Below are positions 25,553-33,797 of a stretch of 64,000 nucleotides of DNA, in pieces. The number at the start of each line of letters is the position of its first letter. The first letter of the stretch is position 1. The translations under genes and the position numbers were made by a program. The stretch is from Spirochaetota bacterium (GTDB taxonomy: Bacteria > Spirochaetota > Spirochaetia > SPDA01 > JAJSAL01), in NCBI GenBank assembly GCA_024274705.1, contig JAJSAL010000135.1, positions 1-64,000 on the forward strand, written 5' to 3'. A model generated the notes under the pieces. That model did not search any database, was not told the origin of the DNA, and saw nothing but the letters and a program-made list of their open reading frames with translations.

Positions 25553-27601
25553 CTATTGCAACAGGCGCATGTCTCCGATGAGATACCCTTTGGTAAGACT
25601 GAAGACCGGGTTTAAATCGAGTTCCTTGATAGCAGGATAGGTTACGGCGAGCCTGGACAGGGAGGACAGCATTTCCGCCAGAGCTTCACTATCCAGAACG
25701 GGACCGCCCCGGAACCCGCCGTAGAGACGCTTCGAAATTTTCAGTTCCGAGAGCATGACGAGCGCCTGGTTCTTGTCGATTGGGGCTATGCGTAGAGCCA
25801 CATCTTCCAACAGTTCCGTATAGATTCCCCCTGCACCGGCCAGGATAACCGGGCCGAAGTCAGGATCACGTTTTATCCCGGCAATGATCTCCAGGGACGG
25901 CCCGACCTGCCGGTACAGCATCACTCCCCTGAAATCGCAGTGGGAAAACTTTCTACGCATCTCCTCAAAAGCGGAATTCAGCCGGTCCTTATCCCGGATG
26001 TTCAGCACCACCCCCCCCTCGTCGCTCTTATGAAGAATCTCCGGGGAAACGACTTTCATGACCATGGGAAACCCGATTCCGGAAACGACGGTTTCCCAAT
26101 CCCCGGGGGACTGTACAAAACGGTGTTCCGGGAAACAGAACCCCTCCCCTTCCAGAAACCGCACACCATCGGGTTCGAGTACCGGCCGCCTTAAGGAAAG
26201 TTCCCTGGTCTCTCCCGGAACTTCCGTCCGGCGTTGCTTCTCCCGCCCATGGTATGCAGACAGTTTTGAAAACACGTATGCAGCCCGCTCACCTGTCGGA
26301 AAGTGGGCGACCCCCTTCGCCTCCAGCGCCTCTTTTCCATCTTCCACGATTTCCCCTGCCATAAACACCGCGGCGACCGGCTTTTCCGTGCTATGAACGG
26401 CACCGGCAATACCTCCTGCAAGGGAAACGGAATCGAGAAAAGGAGTAGCCACATTGATGGCTATTGCCCCGTCATAACCGGCCTCCAGTAGTATCTCCAG
26501 GGTCTTCTGATAGTTTTCTCCGCTTCCTTCCACGGTAAGGTCTACGGGATTCGTAAAAGCGCAATGGGACGGCAGGAAAGCTCGAAGTTTATCCTGAACA
26601 GACTGATACGTTTCCTTCACATCCAGCCGGAGCTCCTCCGCCCGGTCCGCCGTGAGAATGCCGGGACCTCCGGAATTCGTCACTATGGCGATCCGGTTCC
26701 CTCCCATGGGAGGCAACCGGTGTATGCCGTAACAGAGATCGAGCATCTCCTCAATCCCTTCAACCCGGATGGCGCCCGCCTGCCTGACCATTGAGTCGAA
26801 AACCTTGTCCGAACCAGCCATGGACCCGGTGTGGGAGCCCGCCGCCCTTTGACCGGAACCGCTTCTTCCTGCTTTTATGATAAGCAGGGGTTTAGTATCA
26901 GCCACTTTTCTGGCGGTTTCCATGAACATCCTTCCATTCTGGAGGCTTTCCACGTACAAGGCGATAACATCCGTGTCCGTATCATTCCGCAGATAGTCCA
27001 GAAGCTCATTTTCACCAACATCGCTCCTGTTTCCAAAGCTGACGAACTTGGAAAATCCTATCCCCCGAAGTTTCGCCATGGCCAGGACAGCTCCGCCGAC
27101 AGCTCCACTTTGGGTGATAAAGGCGGTTCTTCCCGCCAGGGCCCGGATCTCAATACTTGGAAAGAAACTGTGCCCGGTGTTCATGATACCGGCGCAATTC
27201 GGACCGATGATCCTTATACCGTACCTGCGGGCGCATTCGAGTACCTCCCTTTCCCCTTCCCCATTACCTGCTTCGGAGAAACCGGAAGTGATGACAACCG
27301 CGGCGGGCACCTTAACGCCGCCGCACTCCTCTATCACCTGGCGGACCACGTGGGACGGAGTACAGATGACTGACAGATCAATGGGTCCCCCGATTTCGTG
27401 AATACTTGAAAACCCGGAAACCTGTGGGAAACCGTCGGGTTTTTCGGCTTTCGGATTGACTGCATACAACGAGCCTTGATAACCTCCCTCGACAACCTGG
27501 GTTATTATCTGGTGGGCTATCTTCCCCTTTTTAACCGAACCGACAACCGCGACAGCTTCCGGTTTGAAGAGACAATCAAGTGGATGCGATTTGCCGGCCA
27601 T
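25553..27601 (-). CDS. ADP-forming acyl-CoA synthetase (fused alpha-beta)
   Basis: A 682-residue protein. It has a CoA-binding Rossmann domain (VAVVGSVKKGK), a succinyl-CoA-ligase-like domain with the phosphorylated His in GSHTGSMAGSD, and a C-terminal ATP-grasp domain (GFPMVMKVVSPEILHKSDEGG). It converts an acyl-CoA plus ADP and phosphate to the acid, CoA and ATP. With IorAB upstream it would harvest ATP from aryl- or branched-acyl-CoA made by amino-acid fermentation. GGGGGG lies 7 nt before the ATG at 27601; longer starts overlap the IorB gene more deeply. The two genes overlap by 26 nt. Confidence 0.92.
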   Translation of the reverse strand: MAGKSHPLDCLFKPEAVAVVGSVKKGKIAHQIITQVVEGGYQGSLYAVNPKAEKPDGFPQVSGFSSIHEIGGPIDLSVICTPSHVVRQVIEECGGVKVPAAVVITSGFSEAGNGEGEREVLECARRYGIRIIGPNCAGIMNTGHSFFPSIEIRALAGRTAFITQSGAVGGAVLAMAKLRGIGFSKFVSFGNRSDVGENELLDYLRNDTDTDVIALYVESLQNGRMFMETARKVADTKPLLIIKAGRSGSGQRAAGSHTGSMAGSDKVFDSMVRQAGAIRVEGIEEMLDLCYGIHRLPPMGGNRIAIVTNSGGPGILTADRAEELRLDVKETYQSVQDKLRAFLPSHCAFTNPVDLTVEGSGENYQKTLEILLEAGYDGAIAINVATPFLDSVSLAGGIAGAVHSTEKPVAAVFMAGEIVEDGKEALEAKGVAHFPTGERAAYVFSKLSAYHGREKQRRTEVPGETRELSLRRPVLEPDGVRFLEGEGFCFPEHRFVQSPGDWETVVSGIGFPMVMKVVSPEILHKSDEGGVVLNIRDKDRLNSAFEEMRRKFSHCDFRGVMLYRQVGPSLEIIAGIKRDPDFGPVILAGAGGIYTELLEDVALRIAPIDKNQALVMLSELKISKRLYGGFRGGPVLDSEALAEMLSSLSRLAVTYPAIKELDLNPVFSLTKGYLIGDMRLLQ

Positions 27602-28178
27602 TCGCATACCCCCCCTGAAAGGCATCGAGGTTTTCTTCAAGGTTCCGCATCAGGTTGGTACGTAGCGAGTTTTCGAACTTTTCCCCGGTAAAACCCGGGA
27701 GAACCTCGGGCATCGCTTCCAGGATTGCGCTAAAAAAACCTAAAAGAAATATATTATGGGGACTTCCGGGACGCAACACGCCGAAACAGAAATCCGTTTT
27801 CCCGGCAAAGATATTCAGGGCCCGGTCAATACCCGGGTACTCTTCTTTTTTAAGGATCATGGAAGCCGGGATAACAGCGTGATCAAGGAGGATGACAAGC
27901 CCCCCTTTCCTGAGAATCGGATAGGAATTGACGGCTTCCCCGATTTCCATTCCGACAAGGATATCGCTTCCCCCTCCTGAAAGGCGGGAGCCGAACCTTA
28001 CGCTTACGTCCGAAGAAATTCGAATTTCCGAGGTTACCCTTCCCCCCCTCTGCGCCATTCCCTTCGAATTGAACAGAGACACCTTGCAGCCCTGTTCTGA
28101 TGCGGAGGCGGCCAGCAGTTTGGCAAACGTGACGACTCCCTGACCGCCGAGGCCGGCAATGAATATACTCGCAAACAT
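27576..28178 (-). CDS. iorB: Indolepyruvate:ferredoxin oxidoreductase beta subunit
   Basis: A 200-residue gamma-type POR subunit. The N-terminal IAGLGGQGVVTFAKLLA binds cofactor and NSKGMAQRGGRVTSEIR follows near residue 38. It pairs with the alpha subunit just upstream to decarboxylate aryl-pyruvates to aryl-acetyl-CoA, reducing ferredoxin. AGAGGAGG precedes the ATG by 6 nt. It starts 3 nt after the IorA stop and overlaps the acyl-CoA synthetase gene. Confidence 0.92.
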   Translation of the reverse strand: MFASIFIAGLGGQGVVTFAKLLAASASEQGCKVSLFNSKGMAQRGGRVTSEIRISSDVSVRFGSRLSGGGSDILVGMEIGEAVNSYPILRKGGLVILLDHAVIPASMILKKEEYPGIDRALNIFAGKTDFCFGVLRPGSPHNIFLLGFFSAILEAMPEVLPGFTGEKFENSLRTNLMRNLEENLDAFQGGYANGRQIAST

Positions 28179-28181
28179 CTT

Positions 28182-30023
28182 CTACCTCCTCTTTGCACTT
28201 ATGGCATCGAAACTGCAGCAGGAAAAACACAATCCGCAGCCGGTACAGAGTTCCGGGGCGATCCACATGACCTGCTTCCCTTCCCGGCTTTTCACCAATA
28301 AAGCCGGGCATCCGGTCTCCCGCAGGCAGGCCTTGCAGAACGCGCATACCCCGGGTTCTATATCATATATCTTTTCCCATGGCCCTCTCCGGCCCCTGGT
28401 AAGGGCGCATTCTTCACGAGCAATGATGACCCTCACCCCCTCTCCAAGCAAAGCCGCACTGATCACATCTACCGCCTGCTCCTGGTCGAAAGGATGGATG
28501 ACCTTCAAGGCATCCACACCGATCCCTTGGACAATACGGTCGATGCTTACCTTCTTAGCAGGCCCTCGCTGAAATTGTTCTTCCGTTCCCGGGTTCACCT
28601 GGAAGCCGGTCATACTGGTCCACCCGTTATCCAGAATAATCAGCAGCAGGTCTGCTCTGTGCTGGACCGCGTTTATCAAGGGGGGAATTCCCGCGTGAAA
28701 AAACGTGGAATCACCTATGGTTGCTACTACGGGTTTTTCGACTCCCGCCCTGAAAAATCCCTGGGCCAGCCCGATGCTGGAACCCATGGATACCTCGGTC
28801 CAGCAGGAGTCGAAGGGTGGATTCATTCCCAGTATGGTGCACCCGATATCCCCGGTTACAATGGTTTCCCCTTTACCCAGCTTGGTTTTTTTCAACGCCC
28901 GGTTCAGGGACATATACGTCCCCCGGTGGGGGCAGCCTGCGCAGAAAGTGATGGGATGCTTCACCGTAAGTTCGACAGCATCGGTCTCTTCACATACCGG
29001 TTCCCCTTTAAGAGATGCCAATCCTTTCAGAATCTCCTTCCCGGTGTATTTTCCGACCCGCGGCAGGCATCCGTCCATCTTCCCTATGATCGAACCCTTA
29101 AAATTCTTCCGCTCCGCTTCGCTTCGGATGAGCATCTCCACCACCGGTTCTAGTTCTTCGAAGACGACAATACGCTCCGCGTGTTCGAGGACTTCCCCAA
29201 TGAGGAGACTATCGAGGGGATAGGAAGACTCCATGTATACCGCGCTTATCTCACCCTCAGGTGGCAGCGATTCCATGAGATAAGGATTGACGCTCCCGAC
29301 ACCGACAGCGAAAAGGGTGCCTCCAGGCCGAACAACCCGGTTAATGCCCCGCCGGTGGATAATGCTCCCGGCCTTGTCGAGTTTGGATAAAAGCTCCCTG
29401 TGCTGGTTAAGGCAAATAACGGAACCTGCCTTTGTAAAACGGGAAATGTCCCGTTCGAATTCGGGAGTTCTTTCCCGGGGATGATAGGAAACATCGGCTT
29501 CCACCACCTCCTGGGCATGGGCCACAGATGTAACGGAACGGAGGATGACCGGGAGCCCTGTATCCTCGGAAAGCTCGAAGGCGAACCGGCACATAGTAAA
29601 AGCCTGGGCGGGACTTGTCGTTTCCAGGACCGGAAGCCCCGCCCAGAGGGCGAACACCCGTGTATCCTGCTCCGGCATGCCCGCTTCCGCCCCAGGATCG
29701 TCCGCAATGTATAGTACCAGCCCCCCCTTGGTGCCGGAATAGGCTACGGATAGGATGGAGTCGGCGGCTACATTGGCCCCGGACATTTTCATGGTTGCCA
29801 GGGCCCGTTTGCCTGTCCATGCCGCGGCGGTAGCTATCTCGAACGCTACCTTTTCGTTTACACTCCACTCCACGTAAGGCGCCTGGTTATTCCGTTTAGA
29901 ATATGCAAACAACTCATTTAGAACTTCCGAAGAAGGAGTCCCGGGATACCCCACGGCAACATCGACTCCCGCAGCCAGGGCACCGTAGGCTATTGCCTGG
30001 TTGCCGATGATCATTCTTTTCAT
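28182..30023 (-). CDS. iorA: Indolepyruvate:ferredoxin oxidoreductase alpha subunit
   Basis: A 613-residue subunit with a POR N-terminal domain (GVDVAVGYPGTPSSEVL), a ThDP-binding core (VTGDIGCTILG, TIGDSTFFHAGI) and a C-terminal two-cluster ferredoxin (CAFCKACLRETGC, then CTGCGLCFSCC). It oxidises indole-, phenyl- or hydroxyphenyl-pyruvate. GGAG lies 6 nt before the ATG at 30023; a GTG four codons earlier is less likely. It lies 17 nt after the aminotransferase gene in one operon. Confidence 0.94.
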   Translation of the reverse strand: MKRMIIGNQAIAYGALAAGVDVAVGYPGTPSSEVLNELFAYSKRNNQAPYVEWSVNEKVAFEIATAAAWTGKRALATMKMSGANVAADSILSVAYSGTKGGLVLYIADDPGAEAGMPEQDTRVFALWAGLPVLETTSPAQAFTMCRFAFELSEDTGLPVILRSVTSVAHAQEVVEADVSYHPRERTPEFERDISRFTKAGSVICLNQHRELLSKLDKAGSIIHRRGINRVVRPGGTLFAVGVGSVNPYLMESLPPEGEISAVYMESSYPLDSLLIGEVLEHAERIVVFEELEPVVEMLIRSEAERKNFKGSIIGKMDGCLPRVGKYTGKEILKGLASLKGEPVCEETDAVELTVKHPITFCAGCPHRGTYMSLNRALKKTKLGKGETIVTGDIGCTILGMNPPFDSCWTEVSMGSSIGLAQGFFRAGVEKPVVATIGDSTFFHAGIPPLINAVQHRADLLLIILDNGWTSMTGFQVNPGTEEQFQRGPAKKVSIDRIVQGIGVDALKVIHPFDQEQAVDVISAALLGEGVRVIIAREECALTRGRRGPWEKIYDIEPGVCAFCKACLRETGCPALLVKSREGKQVMWIAPELCTGCGLCFSCCSFDAISAKRR

Positions 30024-30040
30024 ATGCAGCTCCACCTCGA

Positions 30041-31156
30041 TTAGTTTTTCTTATGCCTTGATACCAGATGTTTAAGTGTATCCAGAAAAAGAAGGTTCTC
30101 TTCATGGGTGCCGATAGTCACCCTTATGCAAGTGGGAAGACCGTATCCGCTGCAGGGCCGTACGATAATACCTTCCTGTAATATCTCTTCGAAAACCTGC
30201 TTTGCATCGAGACCCGTATCAACCAGGATGAAGTTCGTGTGAGACGTTACGTATTCCAATCCTAACTGGTCCAGAATCCGATAATAGAGCTCTTTCTCCC
30301 GCCGGATTTCATCGACGGTCCTGGCCATGAATTGATGATCATCCAGTGCAGCCGCCGCCACGTGCTCTGCGATGATGGAAACATTGAAAGGGGGCTTGAT
30401 CCTGTGAATTAGTGAAACCAGGTCTTCGTGGCAGATACCGTACCCTATCCTGGCTCCCGCCAAACCGAAAATCTTGGAGAACGTTCGAAGAATGAAAAGG
30501 TTATCCCTGCCGCTTGTAAAAAGAGTAACACTGCAAGGGTCCTCTTCCGGGGCGATGAAATCAATATAAGCTTCATCGATTACCACCAGAACTTCTTCCG
30601 GAACCGAAGCAATGAAATCATGAATTTCTTTTTTTTCAACGGCATCGCCTGTGGGATTGTTCGGATTGCACAGGTATATGATCTTCGTTTTCCCGGTAAT
30701 CGCCCTTCGCATTGCATCGAGATCGATCCTGAAACCGTCCATCCCGGTTTTCACCGGCTTACCCCGCATGATCTTGACGATGGTTTCATACAGGGGAAAA
30801 GTCGTTTCCGGTATAATCGCCTCATCACCTTCGCCGATAACAGCCATCCCCAGGTTGTAGATGACCCCGTCCGCGCCGTTGCCCATAGTGATATTACCGG
30901 GTGAACAACTCAATAGCCGGGCCAGTTTTTCCCGAAGATCCCGGCTTACCGGATCCGGATAGATATGCAGCAGGCCGCTTATTTCATGATACGCTTCCTC
31001 CGCCCGGACGGAAACACCGATTGCGCTTTCATTCGATGCCATTTTTGTCACCTTCGACAGCCCGAGCTCGCATTTCACCTCCTGTTTTGATTTTCCCGGA
31101 ATATATACCTTGGTTTTCAATGCCCCGGAATTGGCCAAACGTTCAATGTCCACCAT
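30041..31156 (-). CDS. Histidinol-phosphate/aromatic aminotransferase family protein
   Basis: A 371-residue class II-type PLP aminotransferase. Motifs include MASNES near residue 40, GNGADGVIYNL, LCNPNNPTGDAV, DEAYIDF and the PLP Lys in RTFSKIFGLAGARIGYG. HisC-like enzymes also act on aromatic amino acids. No other his genes are present and IorAB lies directly downstream, so it probably makes aryl-pyruvates for that enzyme. AGGGGGT precedes the ATG. Confidence 0.88.
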   Translation of the reverse strand: MVDIERLANSGALKTKVYIPGKSKQEVKCELGLSKVTKMASNESAIGVSVRAEEAYHEISGLLHIYPDPVSRDLREKLARLLSCSPGNITMGNGADGVIYNLGMAVIGEGDEAIIPETTFPLYETIVKIMRGKPVKTGMDGFRIDLDAMRRAITGKTKIIYLCNPNNPTGDAVEKKEIHDFIASVPEEVLVVIDEAYIDFIAPEEDPCSVTLFTSGRDNLFILRTFSKIFGLAGARIGYGICHEDLVSLIHRIKPPFNVSIIAEHVAAAALDDHQFMARTVDEIRREKELYYRILDQLGLEYVTSHTNFILVDTGLDAKQVFEEILQEGIIVRPCSGYGLPTCIRVTIGTHEENLLFLDTLKHLVSRHKKN

Positions 31157-31165
31157 GTACCCCCT

Positions 31166-31247
31166 GGAAAGAAAATATTTCCCTTTATAGAACCATGGAG
31201 TTGTCTATTTGTCAATAAATTAATTCTGTTATTGATTATTAATCAAT
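31166..31247. promoter_or_regulatory. Two palindromes and a -35 box before the aminotransferase/ior operon
   Basis: GGAAA-N7-TTTCC (31166-31182) lies next to the start codon. ATTGATTA-T-TAATCAAT (31231-31247) is a perfect 17-bp palindrome. On the minus strand TTGACA occupies 31215-31210, between the two, with only a poor -10 match after it. Both palindromes are candidate sites for the IclR protein encoded just upstream. Confidence 0.4.
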
Positions 31248-31291
31248 TTTTGAGACTAATCCGGACCGTTCCAGGTGAGGACCAAATAAGT

Positions 31292-32095
31292 TCAAGGGAC
31301 GTCGGACCCTGAAATTTCGGACCGGGTGTACCCTAACCACGCGGAGATTTCCAATGCGGCTTGACTGATGTACTTTCCATACTTTACAACGAGGCTTGAC
31401 GGGAGGCGCTCCTTCGGCGCTGAAATTCCGATGGCCGCGACAGGTTGACCGGATTGGTTCATAACAGGAGCGGCGACGCACCGGACACCGCTGATATACT
31501 CCTCATTATCCACGGAGTAACCTTGTTCCCGGACCGTATCGAGCTCTTTCTGAAAGCGCTCAATGGTTTCAATCGAATTCGCCGTGTATTTTTTCAATGG
31601 CCCATCCAGCAGGTTCTTCCTATCTTCATCGGGGGTAAAAGCCAAAAAAGCCTTTCCAAGTGCCGTACAGTGAAGGGGTTCCCGCCCGCCGATCTGGACA
31701 TTTACCGGATTGGGTGCCCCCCCAATAACTTTATCGATAAAAACCACACTCTTTTCGAATAGAAAAGCCAGGTGTGTGGATTCCCGGGTTTCCCTTTCTA
31801 TCCGTTCCAGGTAAGGTTTAGCCATTTTCTGGACATCGATGTGTTTTATTATGGATTCGTAAAGCCCGAAGATTTTTAATCCCAGGCTGTATTGCTTGGT
31901 GGATGGATCTCTACGGATATAATCCCGCCGTTCCAGGGTGTTGCACATACGAAGAATGGTTGCTTTATCCCATCCGAGCTTTTTCCAGAGTGTGTTTAAC
32001 GTGACGGGATACGTCTCATGTTCAATAATTTCCAAAAGGAGAAGTCCTTTATCGAGGGACTGAATGATACGTGTATCTTTCTGCTTCTTATTCAA
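31292..32095 (-). CDS. IclR family transcriptional regulator 2
   Basis: A 267-residue regulator with a winged helix (LNTLWKKLGWDKATILRMCN) and an IclR effector domain (GREPLHCTALGKAFLAF, ISGVRCVAAPVMNQSG). I take the TTG at 32095 because GGAGGT lies 7 nt before it; the longer frame begins inside that site. It lies upstream of, and on the same strand as, the aminotransferase/ior/acyl-CoA synthetase operon and diverges from IclR 3, so control of amino-acid fermentation is likely. Confidence 0.9.
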   Translation of the reverse strand: MNKKQKDTRIIQSLDKGLLLLEIIEHETYPVTLNTLWKKLGWDKATILRMCNTLERRDYIRRDPSTKQYSLGLKIFGLYESIIKHIDVQKMAKPYLERIERETRESTHLAFLFEKSVVFIDKVIGGAPNPVNVQIGGREPLHCTALGKAFLAFTPDEDRKNLLDGPLKKYTANSIETIERFQKELDTVREQGYSVDNEEYISGVRCVAAPVMNQSGQPVAAIGISAPKERLPSSLVVKYGKYISQAALEISAWLGYTRSEISGSDVP

Positions 32096-32124
32096 TCCGT
32101 CGACCTCCAAGGATTATCAGAACA

Positions 32125-32153
32125 ATAATAGTGATCGGAGAGAAAACAATCAA
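32125..32153 (-). promoter_or_regulatory. Promoter of iclR 2
   Basis: On the minus strand TTGATT (32153-32148), 17 nt, TATTAT (32130-32125). It gives a leader of about 23 nt containing GGAGGT. Confidence 0.55.
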
Positions 32154-32210
32154 TAAAAAACCGGCAAGCTGATTAGTATAAAAAATGATAAAAAAAAAAC
32201 AAAAAGGTAG

Positions 32211-32239
32211 TTGACAGGGCGTATATTCTCAAGTATTAT
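32211..32239 (+). promoter_or_regulatory. Promoter of iclR 3
   Basis: TTGACA (32211-32216), 17 nt, TATTAT (32234-32239). The predicted start near 32246 falls at the edge of the palindrome at 32247. Confidence 0.7.
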
Positions 32240-32246
32240 CCAACAG

Positions 32247-32261
32247 TTGCGCATAGTGCAA
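32247..32261. promoter_or_regulatory. Operator-like palindrome at the iclR 3 start site
   Basis: TTGCGCATAGTGCAA is an inverted repeat of TTGC/GCAA half-sites with minor mismatches, and TTGCG recurs at 32267-32271. Its position at the transcription start suggests autorepression. Confidence 0.4.
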
Positions 32262-32288
32262 TCATGTTGCGTAATAAGAGATAAGAGA

Positions 32289-33044
32289 ATGCAGATCATC
32301 AATTCCGTTAAGAATGCAATCGACTTGCTCATGCTCTTCTCTGTTAGCCGCCCGGAGCTAAGCTTAACGGAAATCAGTTCCTACATAGACCTTCATAAAA
32401 GTTCTATACACAGAACTTTGAGTACCCTGGTTTTGTCGGGCTTCCTGGAAAAAGACAAAGCAACCAGTAAATATCGCCTAGGTCTCGTATTTCTCGAACT
32501 GGCGAGCCAGGTATTAAGCCGGTACGATTTTCGGGACCAGGCACGGCCTTACCTGGAGGGGCTGGCAGATAAAACCGGGGAAATTTTTCATCTGTCGGTT
32601 CTGAACGGTGCCGATATTATCTACCTCGATAAAGTCGGCCAGGGTCAACCCCTCACAGTAGCGACGAAAATAGGTGGACGCAGCCCGGCTTACTGTTCCG
32701 CTATGGGCAAGGTGATGCTGGCCGATGTAAGTCTCCCGGAATTAAAACGATTATTAGGTGACGGCCCTTTCCCCAGGGCGACGGTCAACACAATCACGGA
32801 AATGCCCCGGCTTATCGAGGAACTTGAAAAGGTAAAAAAACAGGGTTTTGCAGTGGATGATGAGGAAGCATTCCCAGGTATCCGCTGCATTGCTGCTCCA
32901 TTGAGAAACAAGAACGGAAAAGTAGTTGCCGCAATAAGCGCAACCGTGCCTGCCCAGAGAATGAACGGAGATCGAATAGAAGAGATATGCCGGATGGTTA
33001 CGGAAACTGCAAGACTGATATCTGAACGGGATTTCAAGAGTTAA
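32289..33044 (+). CDS. IclR family transcriptional regulator 3
   Basis: A 251-residue regulator with the helix-turn-helix LTEISSYIDLHKSSIHRTLS near residue 30 and an effector domain with GGRSPAYCSAMGKVMLAD and FPGIRCIAAPLRNKNG. The ATG at 32289 follows AAGAGATAAGAGA; the promoter lies inside the longer open frame, which rules that out. It lies 97 nt before the first corrinoid protein gene on the same strand and is the best candidate to control the methyltransferase cluster. Confidence 0.9.
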   Translation: MQIINSVKNAIDLLMLFSVSRPELSLTEISSYIDLHKSSIHRTLSTLVLSGFLEKDKATSKYRLGLVFLELASQVLSRYDFRDQARPYLEGLADKTGEIFHLSVLNGADIIYLDKVGQGQPLTVATKIGGRSPAYCSAMGKVMLADVSLPELKRLLGDGPFPRATVNTITEMPRLIEELEKVKKQGFAVDDEEAFPGIRCIAAPLRNKNGKVVAAISATVPAQRMNGDRIEEICRMVTETARLISERDFKS

Positions 33045-33141
33045 GGGTGACACGGAATTATCTGGATTGGGAAAAGTGCTTACACGCCCTTGTCAGGGTG
33101 CAGAACATATGAGAAATCTTTGTTAGAAAAAGGAGAATAGC

Positions 33142-33780
33142 ATGTCAGTTGAAAATCTATGTAAGGCAGTGGAAAAGGGAGATCAGGAAGAGAGTAAGCG
33201 TCTTGCCCGGGAACTGATCGACCAGGGGTCGGATCCCCTTGAAATCATTTCAGCCCTCACAGGTATAATGGGACAGATCGGCGAAAAATTCGCCCGTCTC
33301 GAGATTTTTCTCCCGGAGATGATGATGTCCGGAGAGGCGATGTCCGGCGTGATCCAGATCATTACGCCTCTTCTGAAAGAGAAGGGGAGCGGAGAAAGTA
33401 AAGGTAAAATCGTGCTGGGTACGGTTAAGGGAGACTTGCACGAAATCGGTAAGAATATTGTGAAGCTGATGCTGGAAAGTAACTTTTATGAAGTCAAGGA
33501 CCTTGGGGTCGATGCCGATCCGGTTGCTTTTATAAAAGAAGCGGAAGCCATGGGTGCGACGGTTATCGGAGCCTCATCCTTGATGAGTACCACTCTTCCT
33601 CATCAGAAGGAGATCATCGATATTCTGAAGGATCAGGGCTTACGGGATAAGTATAAAATCATCATCGGCGGGGCGCCTACAACCAAGGAATGGGCTGAGG
33701 AAATAGGGGCGGATTTATACTGTCCCAATGCAGGATCCGCTCCTGCAATGATTGCCGACTTTTTCAAGGAAAATACCTAA
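33142..33780 (+). CDS. Corrinoid (B12-binding) methyltransferase protein, cluster 1
   Basis: A 212-residue protein of the MtmC/MtbC/MttC type. It has an N-terminal four-helix cap (residues 1-85) and a cobalamin domain with the lower-ligand motif GDLHEIGKN (D98, H100, G103) and IIIGGAPTT near residue 175. It would take a methyl group on cobalt from the downstream methyltransferases. AAAAGGAGAATAGC precedes the ATG. It lies 17 nt before the MtmB-like gene. Confidence 0.94.
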   Translation: MSVENLCKAVEKGDQEESKRLARELIDQGSDPLEIISALTGIMGQIGEKFARLEIFLPEMMMSGEAMSGVIQIITPLLKEKGSGESKGKIVLGTVKGDLHEIGKNIVKLMLESNFYEVKDLGVDADPVAFIKEAEAMGATVIGASSLMSTTLPHQKEIIDILKDQGLRDKYKIIIGGAPTTKEWAEEIGADLYCPNAGSAPAMIADFFKENT

Positions 33781-33797
33781 ACCAAGGAGGAAATAGT

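Noticed and set aside
33045-33141. Possible cobalamin riboswitch before the cluster 1 corrinoid gene
   Set aside because: The 97-bp spacer is too short for one and shows only a 4-bp stem.
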